From positions 17,980,001-18,044,000 of the forward strand of contig OZ316891.1 of assembly GCA_973895155.1 (NCBI GenBank): a DNA stretch of 64,000 nucleotides. Direction: 5' to 3'. Origin of the DNA: Marsupella aquatica (lineage: Eukaryota; Marchantiophyta). Both the position numbers and the translations under genes were made by a program. The notes under the pieces are model-generated. The model saw only the letters and a list, made by a program, of their open reading frames with translations. It was not told the origin of the DNA and searched no databases. Positions 1 through 11,031 of the stretch are shown here, piece after piece. Position 1 is the stretch's first letter. Each line of letters opens with the position of its first letter.

Positions 1-413
1 TATTTGTATTGGCCTAATGACCAATGTCGGGCCTAATCTCTAATTGGGCACGTCCCCAATGATATTTACATTCCCAATATTGGGTATATTCCCGATATTA
101 GTACTTGCTCCTGCGGGTCCTTTATTGACCAGCTTCTCTTTCTCCCCTCTAGTGTCGGTGTGGTCCCATCCCTTGGGCTCCTTTGGTACATCCCCAACTT
201 TGGTAGTTTCTAAGTCAAACACAAAGTTGAAGACCTTATTGTGGCTTTCCCTTATTTCCTCCCCTAGCCTGGTGTAGAAGCATGCATAGAGTGCTGGACC
301 TTGCCACCCAGCGCCCTCATCAATCCCAACACCCACACCTAAGTGCCCTTGGTGCCCAAACGCCTCCATGGAATACCTCAAGCAAGCAACTTGGTGCCCC
401 TTGCACCGCCTAC

Positions 414-531
414 GGCCCTTGAGAGACTGAACGCGGCTAAGAGACTGAACACGGCCCTTGAGAGACTGAATGCGGCTAAGAGACTGAACGCGGCCCTTGA
501 GAGACTGAACGCCGCCTACAAGCTCCCTTGA
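414..531. repeat. 39-bp tandem repeat (minisatellite)
   Basis: Units start at 414, 453 and 492, an exact 39-bp period. Each unit begins GGCCCTTGAGAGACTGAA and contains a second internal GAGACTGAA, so the array is built from two related half-units of about 19-20 bp. Single related copies continue at about 525-540 and 630-645. No spacers are present, so this is not a CRISPR array. Confidence 0.85.
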
Positions 532-1423
532 GAGACTGAACCTGGTTTTTGCCCCGTTGATGGTCTAGGGGCCAAGTGCCCTTGGAACTCAACCTCCATG
601 CCTACTTGGCCTTGCCTCCCTAATGCAAGCTCCCTTGAGAGACTGAACACGGCTTGGCTGCTATTTCGACAGGATTTGGCAAGCGAGCAAGATAACACCC
701 ACAAACCTCGAGAACCCATGGATCCCCCAGACCCAACTGAGCTCAGGAGGACGTAGCCCTCCTTGAGAGATTTCCAACGCACCCAAGAAGTCCTCCAACG
801 GACTTCCCGTTGGGAAGATATTGTCGTTTCCGTTTGCCGTTTTCCCTTAGTATCGCGACAGCCGCGGCTCACGACTTTGGCTCGCCCTTAGTCCCCAAGG
901 AAACATCACTTCCCTCATATATGATTTTGGAGACCTGCCACCCCCGGACCAGGTTTGGTCCCTAAACTTTTGGCCCCCAACCAGACCCTATCTCGCATAT
1001 TGGGCGCGCCACCAACCAACAACGCCCATAACTTTCTTGTTAGGCATCCACAAGCGGAGTGCCTTAGCCCGTTGTGATTGGGCCAACCCAGTGCTCATGC
1101 CTAGGCCCTCAGGTCTCATTTCTGCTTGGGGTCCCCGATTGGCCAAACCCGGATGGGGCCATAACTCACGCCCCAGCGTTCGTAGCCCATGGCGTCAACT
1201 CCATTGGCCTTGGGCCCAAGAGGAGCACACACTCAAGCCCTCAAAACTCAAAGTCCATCCGGGGGTCCGAATGGTCGACCTTGAGCCCGACCCCTTTTTC
1301 CCCTTGACCCGACCAGCTCTCATCTAGCCTAAGTCCTTAGTGTGTGTCACCAACTTGGCGCTTTGCCTTCGCCAGTGCCACGTCTCATTGCCCACAAGTC
1401 TCCTTATGTTAAGTCCTCCCCGA

Positions 1424-1510
1424 ATGGCCCATCCGGGCTTGGACCATAAGGGAGCTCGGCGTTGGAGTCAGCGACGTCGGAGCTAAGTGTTAAGGTAGTC
1501 GAGTTCCACA
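1424..1510. repeat. Dispersed repeat, copy A
   Basis: About 87 bp that align by eye to 18,511-18,596. Shared blocks include GGGAGCTCG, GGAGCTAAGTG and GGTAGTCGAGTTC, in the same order and spacing. This is probably a fragment of an LTR or another dispersed repeat, given that a gypsy element lies next to it. Neither copy is coding. Confidence 0.6.
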
Positions 1511-1976
1511 ACTTGCACCCCCCTTAAAAATGGTCATGTCCGCATGACCTCAGTAAACGTTCCAGCACGCCTATACCACTTTAGGTCTTAAAAATTTTAT
1601 GAGGTGACAAATGGTTTGCCCATAAGGCTGATGCAAACCAAGTTGGTATGCGCATTCCACACTTAGGAAATTCCAACCTATCCCACTTATCCAAGTAGGA
1701 TGCCAGTCCAAGCGGGTAAGCTAACTCCAAACTCGTTGGACCCATTGTCCTCCCCTTGGGGTACTCCCCTTTAGTTCGAACCAGCCCCGCCCACAGATGT
1801 AAGGCGGGCACCATCAACTTCCACTCGCAAAAAACAAATCGGCCGCCCAACAACTTCTAGCACCCAAGCAATCCAACTTTATCCTCAAGTGGTCGGGAGG
1901 AGTGGAACTAGGATACAACTCACAAAGGTAGTTGCAGCTGCCTGTACCAGTTCACAACGGCGGTAGGCCACTTTGC

Positions 1977-2276
1977 TTACGATCTTCCAAGGATCTCTGA
2001 GGCATTACCCAAATTTTCTTCCGGTTCCCAAGTACTCTTGGCCTGATCATAGCCAGCCCACTTCACCAAATACTCTAAGATTTGCCTTCCCAACTTGCGT
2101 TTGTAATGGTGGTCCAGAATTGCCTCCACCTCAAACTCCTCAGCGTCCTCCACTAGCATGGCGTCCGAACGCAAGATCTCATCCTTGTTGGGATCATCGT
2201 CTTTGACAAATTTCTTAAGCCAACTAACATGGTAGCTTTTGCCTACGCCCATTTGCTTTGGTGTCTCCAACACCAC
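1977..2276 (-). pseudogene. Gypsy integrase tail with chromodomain
   Basis: The 99-residue frame carries a chromodomain at its C-terminal half. It shows the aromatic and acidic pattern VEAILDHHYKR, then EYLVKWAGYD and STWEPEENL, which is the methyl-lysine-binding fold used by chromoviruses to target integration to heterochromatin. Its start is only the first ATG after a frame break. The upstream residues belong to the integrase C-terminal region. The frame stops at 1,977. Confidence 0.85.
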
Positions 2277-2440
2277 TGAAACCGGATTATCCTTGTAGGC
2301 CCATCATATGATGCGATAGGGCCCCGCATATTTGGGAGCCAGCTTCTTGCTTATGTTCCCATGGTATTGTTCAGGTCTCAACTGCAACCAGACACTCTCC
2401 CCAATTTCAAAGTTTACCTGGCGTTGATGTTTATATCCCC

Positions 2441-3290
2441 TTACTCCTTGTACCGACTTTGGGCAAGGGTCATACCCTTGGTAGCTGCTTCCACAACTAG
2501 GCGCCGCTCTTGAATAAAATCATTTGAGAATGAACCTTGCTTTCCGTCCGCCAAGCTTCCGGATTTATGAATCACGAGGGCGCCCTTGGCGTCCTCCCTG
2601 TGGCCAACACAAATGGCGCAAAAGTTATACATAAATTCGACCATTGTTAAGTATTTTGCCCAATCCTTTTGATTGGCTGTCACAAAGTGACGCAAGTAGT
2701 CCTCCACAATACCATTCACCCGTTCTGTTTGGCCATCTATCTCGTGATGATACGCTAATCCCCTAGTAAGGTCTGTCCCGAATAACTAGAACAACACCTT
2801 CCAAAAATGGCCCGTGAACTTGGTCGCGGTCGGACAGGATATGCAACGGCAATCCCCATTGTTGGAAGACATTGTCAAACACTAGACCGGCAACCTCTTG
2901 AGCCAAAACCATTTTTGTAGTCGGCAAAAAATACGCCATCTTGGAAAAACAATTCACGATTGTTAAGATGGGTTACCGTCGTGGGACTCAGGTAACCCAA
3001 CAATGAAGTCCATGGAGATGGACTCCCATGGAGGCGCAGCTACTGGTAAGGGTTGAAGAAGTCCTCCTTTTGCCCTATAGACCGTTTGGTTCTTTTGGCA
3101 CGAGTAACAATTTTGCATCTGGCAAAGGACCGATTGCTTCATGTCCGACCAATACACATCTCGCAACATGCTGCAATATGTAGCAACTTGGACATCCGCC
3201 ATGCCCTCCCCAAGGCGAGTCGTGGTACGTTTGCAGAACCTCTAACCTTAGGGACTCTGGGATGTACATTGTCTTTGCTTGTATCGCCAT
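2441..3290 (-). pseudogene. Gypsy integrase, broken into several frames
   Basis: The segment is spread over at least four short frames. The rightmost (3,075-3,290) has the start of the zinc-binding HHCC region, with HDSPWGGH. The next frame (2,963-3,202) supplies NCYSCQKN and the beginning of the catalytic core with MDFIVGLPES, whose aspartate is the first acid of the DDE triad. The following frame (2,763-2,957) holds the core stretch ending in ILSDRDQ, the usual second catalytic aspartate region. The frame at 2,441-2,719 has NGIVEDYLRHFV, matching the region around the third acid. Frameshifts separate these pieces, so no active integrase is possible. Confidence 0.8.
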
Positions 3291-4613
3291 AAATGGACAT
3301 TATGCGCGGTATCCAACCCCAACAAAATGTGCCTTACCTTGCCTTGGCTACCCCCATTGCTTTGCCATTCCTTAGCTAACCTCTCATCCCCATACGCCTT
3401 GGCCAGAACCTTTGGCGTAATCCCATTGACACGATGATGGTCCTTACGCGATAATGCGTCAGCTGCCGTGTTTGTCTTCCCTGGAACGTGACGGACTTCG
3501 AAATCAAAATCCACCAAGAACATCTGTCAGCGCATTTCCTTGGGGTTTAGCCTTGGCTTAGAACGGAAGTACCCGACTGGTGAGCTATCTGTGTGTATTA
3601 CCACTTTTGGGACCATTCTTAAGGTAAATCTCCCACTTCTTCAACGCATAGATCACTGCATACATTTCCCTTTTCGGTGTGATCCAATGATTTTCCAACT
3701 TACATGACTCAAAGGCCATAGGACGCCCATCTTGGTGAAGACAGGCGCCAATGGCGTAATCACTTGTGTCTGTCAAAATCTCGAACGGCTTCCCCATCTC
3801 AAGTAACTTTAGAACCGATAGTGTTATCATTAGCCACTTAAGTTCTAGGAATGCTAACTCGCAATCCTGTGTCCACACAAATATTGTGTTTTTCAACGTT
3901 AGCGCGTTTAGGGGCCTCGCAATCCTTGCATAGTCTTTCATGTATCTCCGATAGAACCCCGTAAATCCTAAGAAGACTCTAACCTGCCTTACATTGGACA
4001 GGCGCTCCCATTCTTTGATCCCTTTAAGTTTGTCCTGACTAGGCGTTATCCCCTTTGGGATAAAGGTATGGCCGAGGAACTGAATCTCGTTCATTGCAAA
4101 CTCGCACTTGCTAGGTTTAGCAAAGAGGCGAGCCTTCCGAAGGCAAGAGAACACTTCTCTAAGCAACTGCTCATGTTCCTCCAACGTTTTCAAATAGATT
4201 AGGATGTCATCAATAAAGACGACCACTCCTTGGTCCAACAAGTCATGAAAGATGGTATTTATCATCTTCATGAACGTTGCGGTTGCATTACACAACCCAA
4301 ACGGCATAACCAAAAATTCATAGGATCCAAACCTTGTGCGCATCGCGGTCTTATACTCATGTCCCTTAGCCATGCGGATTTGGTAATACCCAGACCGCAA
4401 GTCCACCTTAGAAAACTTCTTAGCCCCGGAGAGGCAATCAAAGAGGTCATCCATATGAGGTAGCGGATACTTGTTCTTTACCATCTCCTTATTGAGGGCC
4501 CAATAATCTACGCACAATCTCAAAGTACCATCCTTTTTGGACACAAACAGCGCGGGCGCCCCATAAGGACTCTTACTAGGATAAATGAACCCTTGGTTGA
4601 TCAACTCTTCCAA
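3248..4613 (-). pseudogene. Gypsy reverse transcriptase and RNase H
   Basis: A 342-residue frame at 3,585-4,613 covers most of the reverse transcriptase. It has the [11 protein letters not shown] block, the [12 protein letters not shown] block, [12 protein letters not shown], and the polymerase active-site block [11 protein letters not shown]. The usual Y/F-x-D-D signature is therefore present as FIDD. The RNase H start follows with the [14 protein letters not shown] block. The frame breaks near 3,600, and the remainder continues at 3,248-3,523 with VPGKTNTAADALSRK, the standard RNase H end. It is a fossil coding region. Confidence 0.92.
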
Positions 4614-4748
4614 GGCGTTTTCAACATCATTCGTTCATTTAGGTTCAGACGATAAGGAGCTTTAGCTTGAGGAGCCGAACCTGGCTCCAACTCAACTTGG
4701 TGATCCACTTCTCTCCACGGGGGTAAACCTTTAGGTAGCTTCTGTGAG
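4613..4748 (-). pseudogene. Gypsy linker before reverse transcriptase
   Basis: Read on the minus strand, the bases just right of the reverse transcriptase frame encode GLPPWREVDHQVELEPG followed by an APYRLN-like stretch. This is the conserved junction between protease and reverse transcriptase in gypsy elements. It ends exactly where the 10-bp target duplication of the MITE begins (4,739-4,748). Confidence 0.75.
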
Positions 4749-5047
4749 GGTCATTGTAGCATGCGAGGAAACGGTAGAAATTTTACTCGCATGAGCAAAA
4801 AGTTTACTCACATGACCCCTAATTTTTCTATATGCAATTGCCTCGCTAAGAGTAAACTGCTTGATAACATCCATTTTGGGGACTTTGCTTTATGCTAGCG
4901 ATCTCGCTAGTCATCTGGAGTCATAAAACACACACACGAAATAGAAAAGGCAGCAAAAAGCAAAATAAATTTAAGACTACAAGTGTCTCGCTAACAATAC
5001 TCCCCTCCCTAACAAAACTCTTGTTTGCTCGCATTATAGAATACCTC
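4749..5047. mobile_element. Mutator-like MITE, copy 1, nested in gypsy
   Basis: A 299-bp non-coding block interrupts the gypsy coding sequence. It is flanked by identical 10-bp direct repeats, CTTCTGTGAG, at 4,739-4,748 and 5,048-5,057. Removing one repeat and the block restores the expected protease-to-polymerase linker. The ends form imperfect terminal inverted repeats of about 25 bp. The left end contains GCATGCGAGGAAAC and the right end, reversed, contains TAATGCGAGCAAAC. A 9-10-bp duplication with such ends is the known mark of Mutator-type transposition. It has no transposase, so it is a non-autonomous element. An internal palindrome, CTAGCGATCTCGCTAG, is present near 4,896-4,911. Confidence 0.88.
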
Positions 5048-5946
5048 CTTCTGTGAGAGCACATCATTGAATTCCTCTAAAATTTTAGGAATTTGACCGC
5101 AGTTGGGCCCGACCTTAGTTGACTTAACCTTTGCAGCCTCCTTAACTGGGTGGAGAAGTCTTTCCACGTACCATTGCTTCACCGATACACACGGAGACAA
5201 CCACGATACTTTACTTACTTTGAGAAATCTTTCTTTATTTTTGGTAATTTTGTGTACAACAATGGGCTCACCACCCTTATTGGGAAAATGGAGCACCTCA
5301 TCCCCCGGTTTTAAGGTAACATTGAGCTTTTTGAGATAACCTACCGACAAAATGAAGTCTACGGCTAGACCATCTAGAACATAGAACATCTCCTGACTAA
5401 CAAATTTTGCTGTTTGCCTATGACCTCTACCCAAAGTCTATGTACCACTCTTGACACTATCCCTTTCGTGTTGTTGGCGAACTTGCACACTAACGGTTGT
5501 AGCAACTCTTGCACATCCACCCCAAGACGTGTCGCCACTTGTCCACTTATGAAGCAGACGGTCGCGCCTGTATCCACCAACGCAACACCCAGATTACCGT
5601 CAGAAGTAACATGATTCACAAAAATCAGCTTTTTAGGATCCATTGTCTTGACCTTAGGTACATTCTCTCACAACAACACCTTCTCTCCGGCAAGAACATC
5701 CCCTACAGGGACCTTGTCAACTACTAAGGGTTTGGTTAGAGCAATACTTACCTTTATGCCCTTCCGTCCTCCATCTTCGGTCGACTTGCCCCCCTTCAAG
5801 GGGCAGTCCTTACTTTGATGGCCCTTGGCACCACATGTGTAGCACGAACCTTTAGTTTGCCTTTGCTCCACGAGCACTTGCTTCTTTGCTTTTTGCGCCG
5901 ATGAGGTTCCTTTCTTGAAGTTTTTGGCCTTCTGGTTACGCTTCAC
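5009..5946 (-). pseudogene. Gypsy gag zinc knuckle and aspartic protease
   Basis: Two frames carry this part. The frame at 5,668-5,946 is basic and lysine-rich and contains a CCHC zinc knuckle, CYTCGAKGHQSKDC, which binds RNA in Gag. The frame at 5,374-5,643 contains the retropepsin-like site ALVDTGATVCFISG, with the DTGA catalytic motif of pepsin-type retroviral proteases. The frame at 5,009-5,434 continues the protease with VDFILSVGYLKKLNV and ends at the MITE junction after EEFNDVLSQK. The stop codons between the frames show decay. Confidence 0.88.
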
Positions 5947-6159
5947 TTCTTCGTTCTGGGGCAGAGGATCCGAACCACCGGCCCCCGCCCCCTCAGGCTG
6001 CTTATGCTTATTCTCGAAAACTTTCGCTTTCCCAGCTTCCCCCTATGATCCCTTCCCACCCACCTTTGCCAAATCCGGCCGGTTATTCACCAACCTAGTG
6101 GCCTTGTCGAAGGCGTCAGAAAACATTTAAACTCGTCATGCTTTTCCTGCAACTTTTCC

Positions 6160-6760
6160 CTAAGCAACGGCGGGAGCTTCACTATAAAGCTGTGAAGTTA
6201 CGTATGTAGGGTCTCTTGCCCCGTCGGGATACACGCCAACTGGTTTTGGTAATAAGTTCACGATGAACTTTTGGATATCACCCCTGAAACTCATCTCCGT
6301 TACACATTTCTGAGCGTGCCGCATCATCCTCTGGTTCCGCATCCAACCCTCTCAAGGTTGGGATTAGTTCCTCTTCTGGGTCCTGACCCTCTTCCTCTGG
6401 TTCAGTTTTTGCATTGTCGTCGCTTCCATCCGAGTCAGAGACATCATTGTCTGGCCTTGTGTCTGGCTCATCCTCTGGAGGATCAGCCACCTCCTTCCCT
6501 TTAAGTTGATGGCGCTCTGCACTTGATGTGTTTCCTGCGGCAGTCGACGGTTCAGCCGCCATGTCCTCGTTGTTGTGCTTGTAATGTTTCTCTAGGGAAG
6601 TTGACCCATCCTCCTTGTGTTCTTGTTGAACCTGGGCTCTCGCCTTGGTGGGGGGTGCCTGCTTGCCACTCTTTGATCGAGTGTTCTTAACCATGTCTCC
6701 AGTGACCAAATTTGTCTGCAATCGACCCTCTAGGCATGTTGAAGCACTAAGTCCCTGCAA
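6160..6760 (-). pseudogene. Gypsy gag N-terminal part
   Basis: The likely original Gag start is the ATG at 6,694 (MVKNTRSK), followed by a basic segment and an acidic Asp/Glu-rich stretch. A frameshift near 6,340 moves the sequence into the frame at 6,160-6,342, whose product includes MRHAQKCVTEMSFRGDIQKF. That agrees with a Gag helical region that feeds into the zinc knuckle downstream. The assignment rests on position and composition as well as the order of the domains that follow. Confidence 0.65.
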
Positions 6761-6767
6761 AAATCCG

Positions 6768-9696
6768 TTAAGATTCTATTTTCTGGGTGGCGTCCTCCAA
6801 TTCCACCAGGGTCTCATCTAAATCCCCACGGGCTTGCTCCAACTTTGCTATGTTCTTGTCCAACTCCTTTTGTAAGGTCGCCCTCTCCTCCTGGGTTGCT
6901 TTCAGCTCCGCGTTGAGCTCATGGACAACATCAAACTCGATCTTATTCATTTTCTCGTAGGTTTGATCGAGCATGTCATCCTTCTTACGCAGCTTGGCTT
7001 GAAAGTTGACCGACAGGTCCTCAAGGTCTTCTTTTGACTTGTTGATGCCCCTGTAGGTCTCATCAAGTTTGCCTTTCTTCTAATGGAGGGCCTTGCGGCA
7101 TTCTTTGATCTCATCCTTCAGTGCCCGCTCCTTCCTTTGGGCCTTGGTCATGGTTTTGTTGCAGACTGTTATGTGAGCTGCCTCTGCCTTCTTCAGCTCC
7201 TGCTTCCACTTCTCCTTCTCCTTGAGGGCTTTGACCAAATCTTCCTAAGCCTGGGCTAGTTGCCCCTGCATGATGCTTATTTCATGCTTCCTAACTTGTA
7301 GCTCGTCTTGGGCCTGTTTGGCCGCCTTTAAATCTTCGGCCTTGGCTTCCTTCTCTCTTAGCCGCTGGATGATTTCCTCCTTCTTCATCCTCTCCAAGGC
7401 CAGTGCGTCCTCCAATTGGCTTTTCTCCAACATCTCTTTGTGGACGAAAGGCCCTATCTCCAATTCTATCCCAAAGATGAGTAGCCCGCACATCCTCCCA
7501 TACTCCAGGGCTTTGGAACGTGCATAGGTGGAGTGGTTAGGAGATGTCAACATCTCCCAACGCGCGCGGCCTTCTTTCCCAAGCTGCCCTCTGTATCTCA
7601 TCAAACGTGGGCAAAGGCCCAACTTGAGTCCCTGCAAGACGCCGAATGTCCTCCGGCCATCCTCCGCCTGGCAAATCCTTCTCCTTGGCCAGGGTTGCTT
7701 CCTCCAGGTCATTGAATCGCTGCTGCAACTCGTGATCGGCTTGTTGTCTCTCATCATAATTTAGAGGAGGTATGTCTGGTGGGGGAGACTCCAGGCTCTT
7801 CTGATGTTGTGGATCCCCACGCACCACTTTTGGAAGTGTGGGGATAAAATGGCTGCAAGTCCGCACCCTTGGTACCGAGCAATCCAACCCATAACTCAAG
7901 TCCTTGTGGTATTCCTCCACGTGCTCCCCGGTTTTTGGGCATCCTGGTGCCTGCAGATCCTCTCTAGGACTAGCCGCAAACCCGGCGTCCTGCCTGGAAC
8001 TATGCATGCGTGCGGCTTGCTCTTCTGGCTCCTGCACCTGGCCTCTGCTTTCCTTCTCAGGACTGGGAACCGTGGGTCCATGTCCCTCGGATTCTGAACT
8101 AGAGTCTCCTATGTACCTCCATACTCTCGGCTCTTTTTCCGGCCTGCTTCTCTTCACGGCCCTGGCCATGGGTTCCCCTCTAGCGGTTTCTACGGTGCTA
8201 CTTCTGCCTCTAGTGCTAGTGCCGCCTTTTCCTTCTTCAGTATCTGTAGAAGGCTCTGTATGGCCGGTTGTTGCATTGGCCCAGGTTTCGGCATCTGCCA
8301 AAAGATCTGAGCTATCGTGGGGCTACCGGGTGGATCGGACTTCTTTGCTGTCGGCCTCTGCTCCGACTCCTCTTGCCTGCATCCTCCTTCAGGCGCTCCG
8401 GCGCTCTTGCCTGCAGGGGAAGGATTGGGGCAAAGATTTGACTTCGGGCATACCAGCACAACATTGGCATGTGATAACCCAGTCGGGACACACTCCCTTG
8501 GCTGATCACCTGTTGTTCCTCCTTCAGTATCTTCCTTAGTTGGTTGAGGAGGTACCCGTTGTAGTCCCGACTTGGGTATGGCCTCTCTGCCAAATAAACT
8601 TGTGTTTTGCCAATCTTTGGCCTCGTCAAGTTGCAATGCATTGTCACCCACAAGAAATCGATCATTTCTCCAATATGCGGGTTGGTGCAGGTGTTGCGGA
8701 AGAAGCCATTCTTTGTTGATGGCCCAGGAATGTTCTAAACTCCTTGTCCAACAAGTTCTTTTGGGTTTCTACCTTAGCCTTGTCACCCATCGGCAAGCCA
8801 AATACTTCGGCAATCATGTTGGAGGTGAGATAGAAGTCCCTCTTGTAGATCTTGGTTGAGCTGGACTCATGGTCCCATGATCCCACAAATTCTAGTAAGT
8901 CTGACTCCGGCACCTTTGGCACCTCCGGCTTCAGCCACGACAATCTAACAAAGGTCTCTAAGCCTGATCCGGCCATGAAGCCTTGATACTTTTTGGTCTG
9001 CATGGTTGTGAAGCATGCATCCTCATCTCGTGCAAAATATAGCTGCACTGCCGGTGGTATCATTGTCGCCCAGCCCTTCCAGATGTCATCTTGGGTAGGG
9101 ACAACATTGACTAGGTTGACCTCTGGTTCCTTGGCTCCCTCCTCTCTCTGGTTTCCTTGTTCGGCCGGCCTTCTTGATATTGCCGACCTCATCCTCTTGG
9201 CCGGTGTGTTTTCTTTGTTGTTGGCCATCTTTCTCTTTATTTCAGCCGCTCCGGAAAATTCTCCCAACACTATTGCTTTCATCCACGCCGCCGTGCAACC
9301 CTCCAGGTCCCAATGTTTGTCGTTGCAGCTGTTGATGGCCTGTCAGATGCCGACAATTCTGTTGTCTTGAATTAGAAGATCGTCAAGCTCATTGGTAGTA
9401 GGTGTCCACAAGAATTCAGCCTTGATGAATTCTCCTCCTAAGAAGGCCGACTTCTGCAATTCCCATAGCCAAGCAAGCTCCTGTTGCTCGCGGGCTGCTC
9501 TTTCTGATTCTTCCTCCTCGTAGGTCCCAACGTACTCACTTGCACGTTTGAATAGGCATCCCCAGAAATGTGCCGCTTGATTGATGTTGCTCATTCCCTC
9601 CTCTATCGTTGCTCGGTAGTTGCTTATGCCCCCTTGTTCTCCTTTGCAACTGACAATCGTTGGCTTCTGTTTGCACTCTGTTTGATCAAGGTGCAA
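6768..9696 (-). pseudogene. Retroelement-associated ORF region, coiled coil
   Basis: A chain of minus-strand frames runs from 9,696 to 6,768. The part at 8,662-9,282 is a 206-residue frame with a basic start (MANNKENTPAKRMRS) and a globular segment. A second frame continues from 8,665. The part at 7,537-8,301 is hydrophilic, and the part at 6,768-6,974 is a strong heptad coiled coil (ELNAELKATQEERATLQKEL). Frame breaks occur near 8,690, 7,540 and 7,245. It sits directly upstream of the gypsy gag. It could be an extra ORF of that element or a separate Gag-like gene of another retroelement. I do not recognise a named domain. Confidence 0.5.
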
Positions 9697-9966
9697 ATGT
9701 GAGCCACTACTCCTGGTGAACCTCCCTTACCCCCCTCCGGCCTGCGCTGCTTGTCTCATTTACTGATTACCGGCAGCTGCCTGCATTAACGTGCCTTAAC
9801 CCTAATTATGACCCTTAGTGGCCGTTACTCCTCTTACTCCCGGCCTCGGCTCGGGTTCCATGTATACCCTTAATTGTTTATGGTTTTATCATCTTTTCCT
9901 CCTTATACTAGTGGATTTATTGTATACCGCCCGGTTTTACCTTTTACACAGCCCAGTGATTCCTGG

Positions 9967-10386
9967 CTAGGCATCACATAGCTCCCCACTTAATTGTGAA
10001 GCATCCTTGCAAACAACCTCATCCTCGTCCATGTAGTATCTCTTTAGGCGGTCATAGTGTATGCGAACCGGGTATACTTCCCCTGTGATGTTAGCCAGTT
10101 GGACAGACCCATTGGAGAACTTCATGTTTACCCTAAAGGGTCCTAGCCACCAAGTGTAAAGTTTATCTGGGAACTTACTATACCTACTGTCATAGAGTGA
10201 TACTAGGTCTCCGGTCTGGATACTAACTGGTTTCAGCTTTTTGTCGTATTGTTGCTTCATGGTATTCTGTCTATGTTCTACTCTTTCTGCTGAAATCATT
10301 CTTTCCTCTTCTAAGGCCTCTAATTTATATTCTCGCTCTACACTAGAAGAATCCGAGCTCATCTGAGACGGCAATATGTGACTCAT
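9967..10386 (-). pseudogene. Second gypsy element: integrase C-terminal end
   Basis: This 139-residue frame contains the typical plant gypsy tail. MKQQYDKKLKP leads into GDLVSLYDSRYSKFPDKLY, then WWLGPFRVNMKFSNGSVQL and VRIHYDRLKRYY. It lacks a chromodomain, so it comes from a different family from the element at 2-6.8 kb. The region upstream of it on the minus strand (right of 10,386) is replaced by GTGACT-rich sequence, so the rest of its pol gene is missing here. The frame ends at 9,967. Confidence 0.82.
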
Positions 10387-10680
10387 TTTGGCTCATGTGA
10401 CTTCATTGTGACTCAACGTGACGTGACCTAGGCTGTGACCCTTGGAGTTGTAAAAGTTGAGACCCAAAAATAGTAGTCACTATTGATACATGGAATTGTG
10501 ACTTGCTTGATACCCATTTGTGACTCTTTTGTGACTCTATCATGGAGTCTAGTCTTGTTTATAAGTGACTGTAATGTGACTTTAATTAGTCACAGGGTAA
10601 GTCACATCTGTGACTTACTTGCCATTAACAACGACTACCTTGTGGCATTTTAGTGTCACAAAATAGACCAAGGGAGACCC
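10375..10680. repeat. GTGACT-rich repeat block
   Basis: The hexamer GTGACT, or its complement AGTCAC, occurs many times in about 300 bp, along with shorter GACT variants. Clustered short motifs in both orientations are typical of the subterminal repeats of CACTA (En/Spm) transposons, which bind the element's own regulatory protein. The block lies at the 3' side of the CACTA-like ORFs at 11-13 kb. I did not find a clean CACTA terminus. Confidence 0.6.
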
Positions 10681-11031
10681 TGGTCCGGTCACACTACACA
10701 ACCATTTGGGTCTCTACATAGTCATTCTTATAACTAATAAGGTTGAGATGGAATTTAGGGAAGTCACAACCATAACAAATCCATAACTAATCCATAACAA
10801 AACATGATATAAGTAGATCGAATATAGTATGTACTCATTCATAAGAATTGAATAGAATAACAATATTGCTGAAACATGAGCATCAATTCAATTACAATAG
10901 AACTGTTTACATTATCGTCAAGGTAATTCAAAGAAAACAAGAACTTGTAAATTGATAATTGTTTGAAATAATTGAAAGTAAATGCATTGAATTCTAAAAT
11001 CTACAAAGCATGACTCACACTACATTGCATG

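Larger units (their letters stand above)
1..1976. other. Retroelement 3' flank, mostly non-coding
   Basis: This stretch lies downstream, in minus-strand terms, of the chromodomain end of the gypsy element. It shows no convincing gene. It may contain a decayed LTR or older nested insertions, but I could not find matching LTR ends, a polypurine tract or a primer-binding site. The part at 1,424-1,510 has a diverged second copy at 18,511-18,596, which shows that the sequence is repetitive. The wording around 769-782 (a pyrimidine run followed by CCAACGCACC) recurs near 41,209-41,220, again in repeat-like sequence. The short open frames here look like chance. Confidence 0.5.
1977..6760 (-). mobile_element. 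Decayed Ty3/gypsy chromovirus-type retrotransposon
   Basis: Reading leftward on the minus strand, the domains occur in the order of a plant chromovirus: gag with zinc knuckle, aspartic protease, reverse transcriptase, RNase H, integrase, chromodomain. Many frameshifts and stop codons break the frame, for example near 3,600, 3,525 and 6,340. A MITE is inserted between protease and reverse transcriptase at 4,749-5,047. I could not define the LTRs on either side, so the limits given are those of recognisable coding sequence. The copy is old and cannot produce its own proteins. Confidence 0.9.

Noticed and set aside
414-531. Regular repeats that could suggest a CRISPR array
   Set aside because: Units are contiguous with no unique spacers, and the context is a plant nuclear genome. 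It is a minisatellite.
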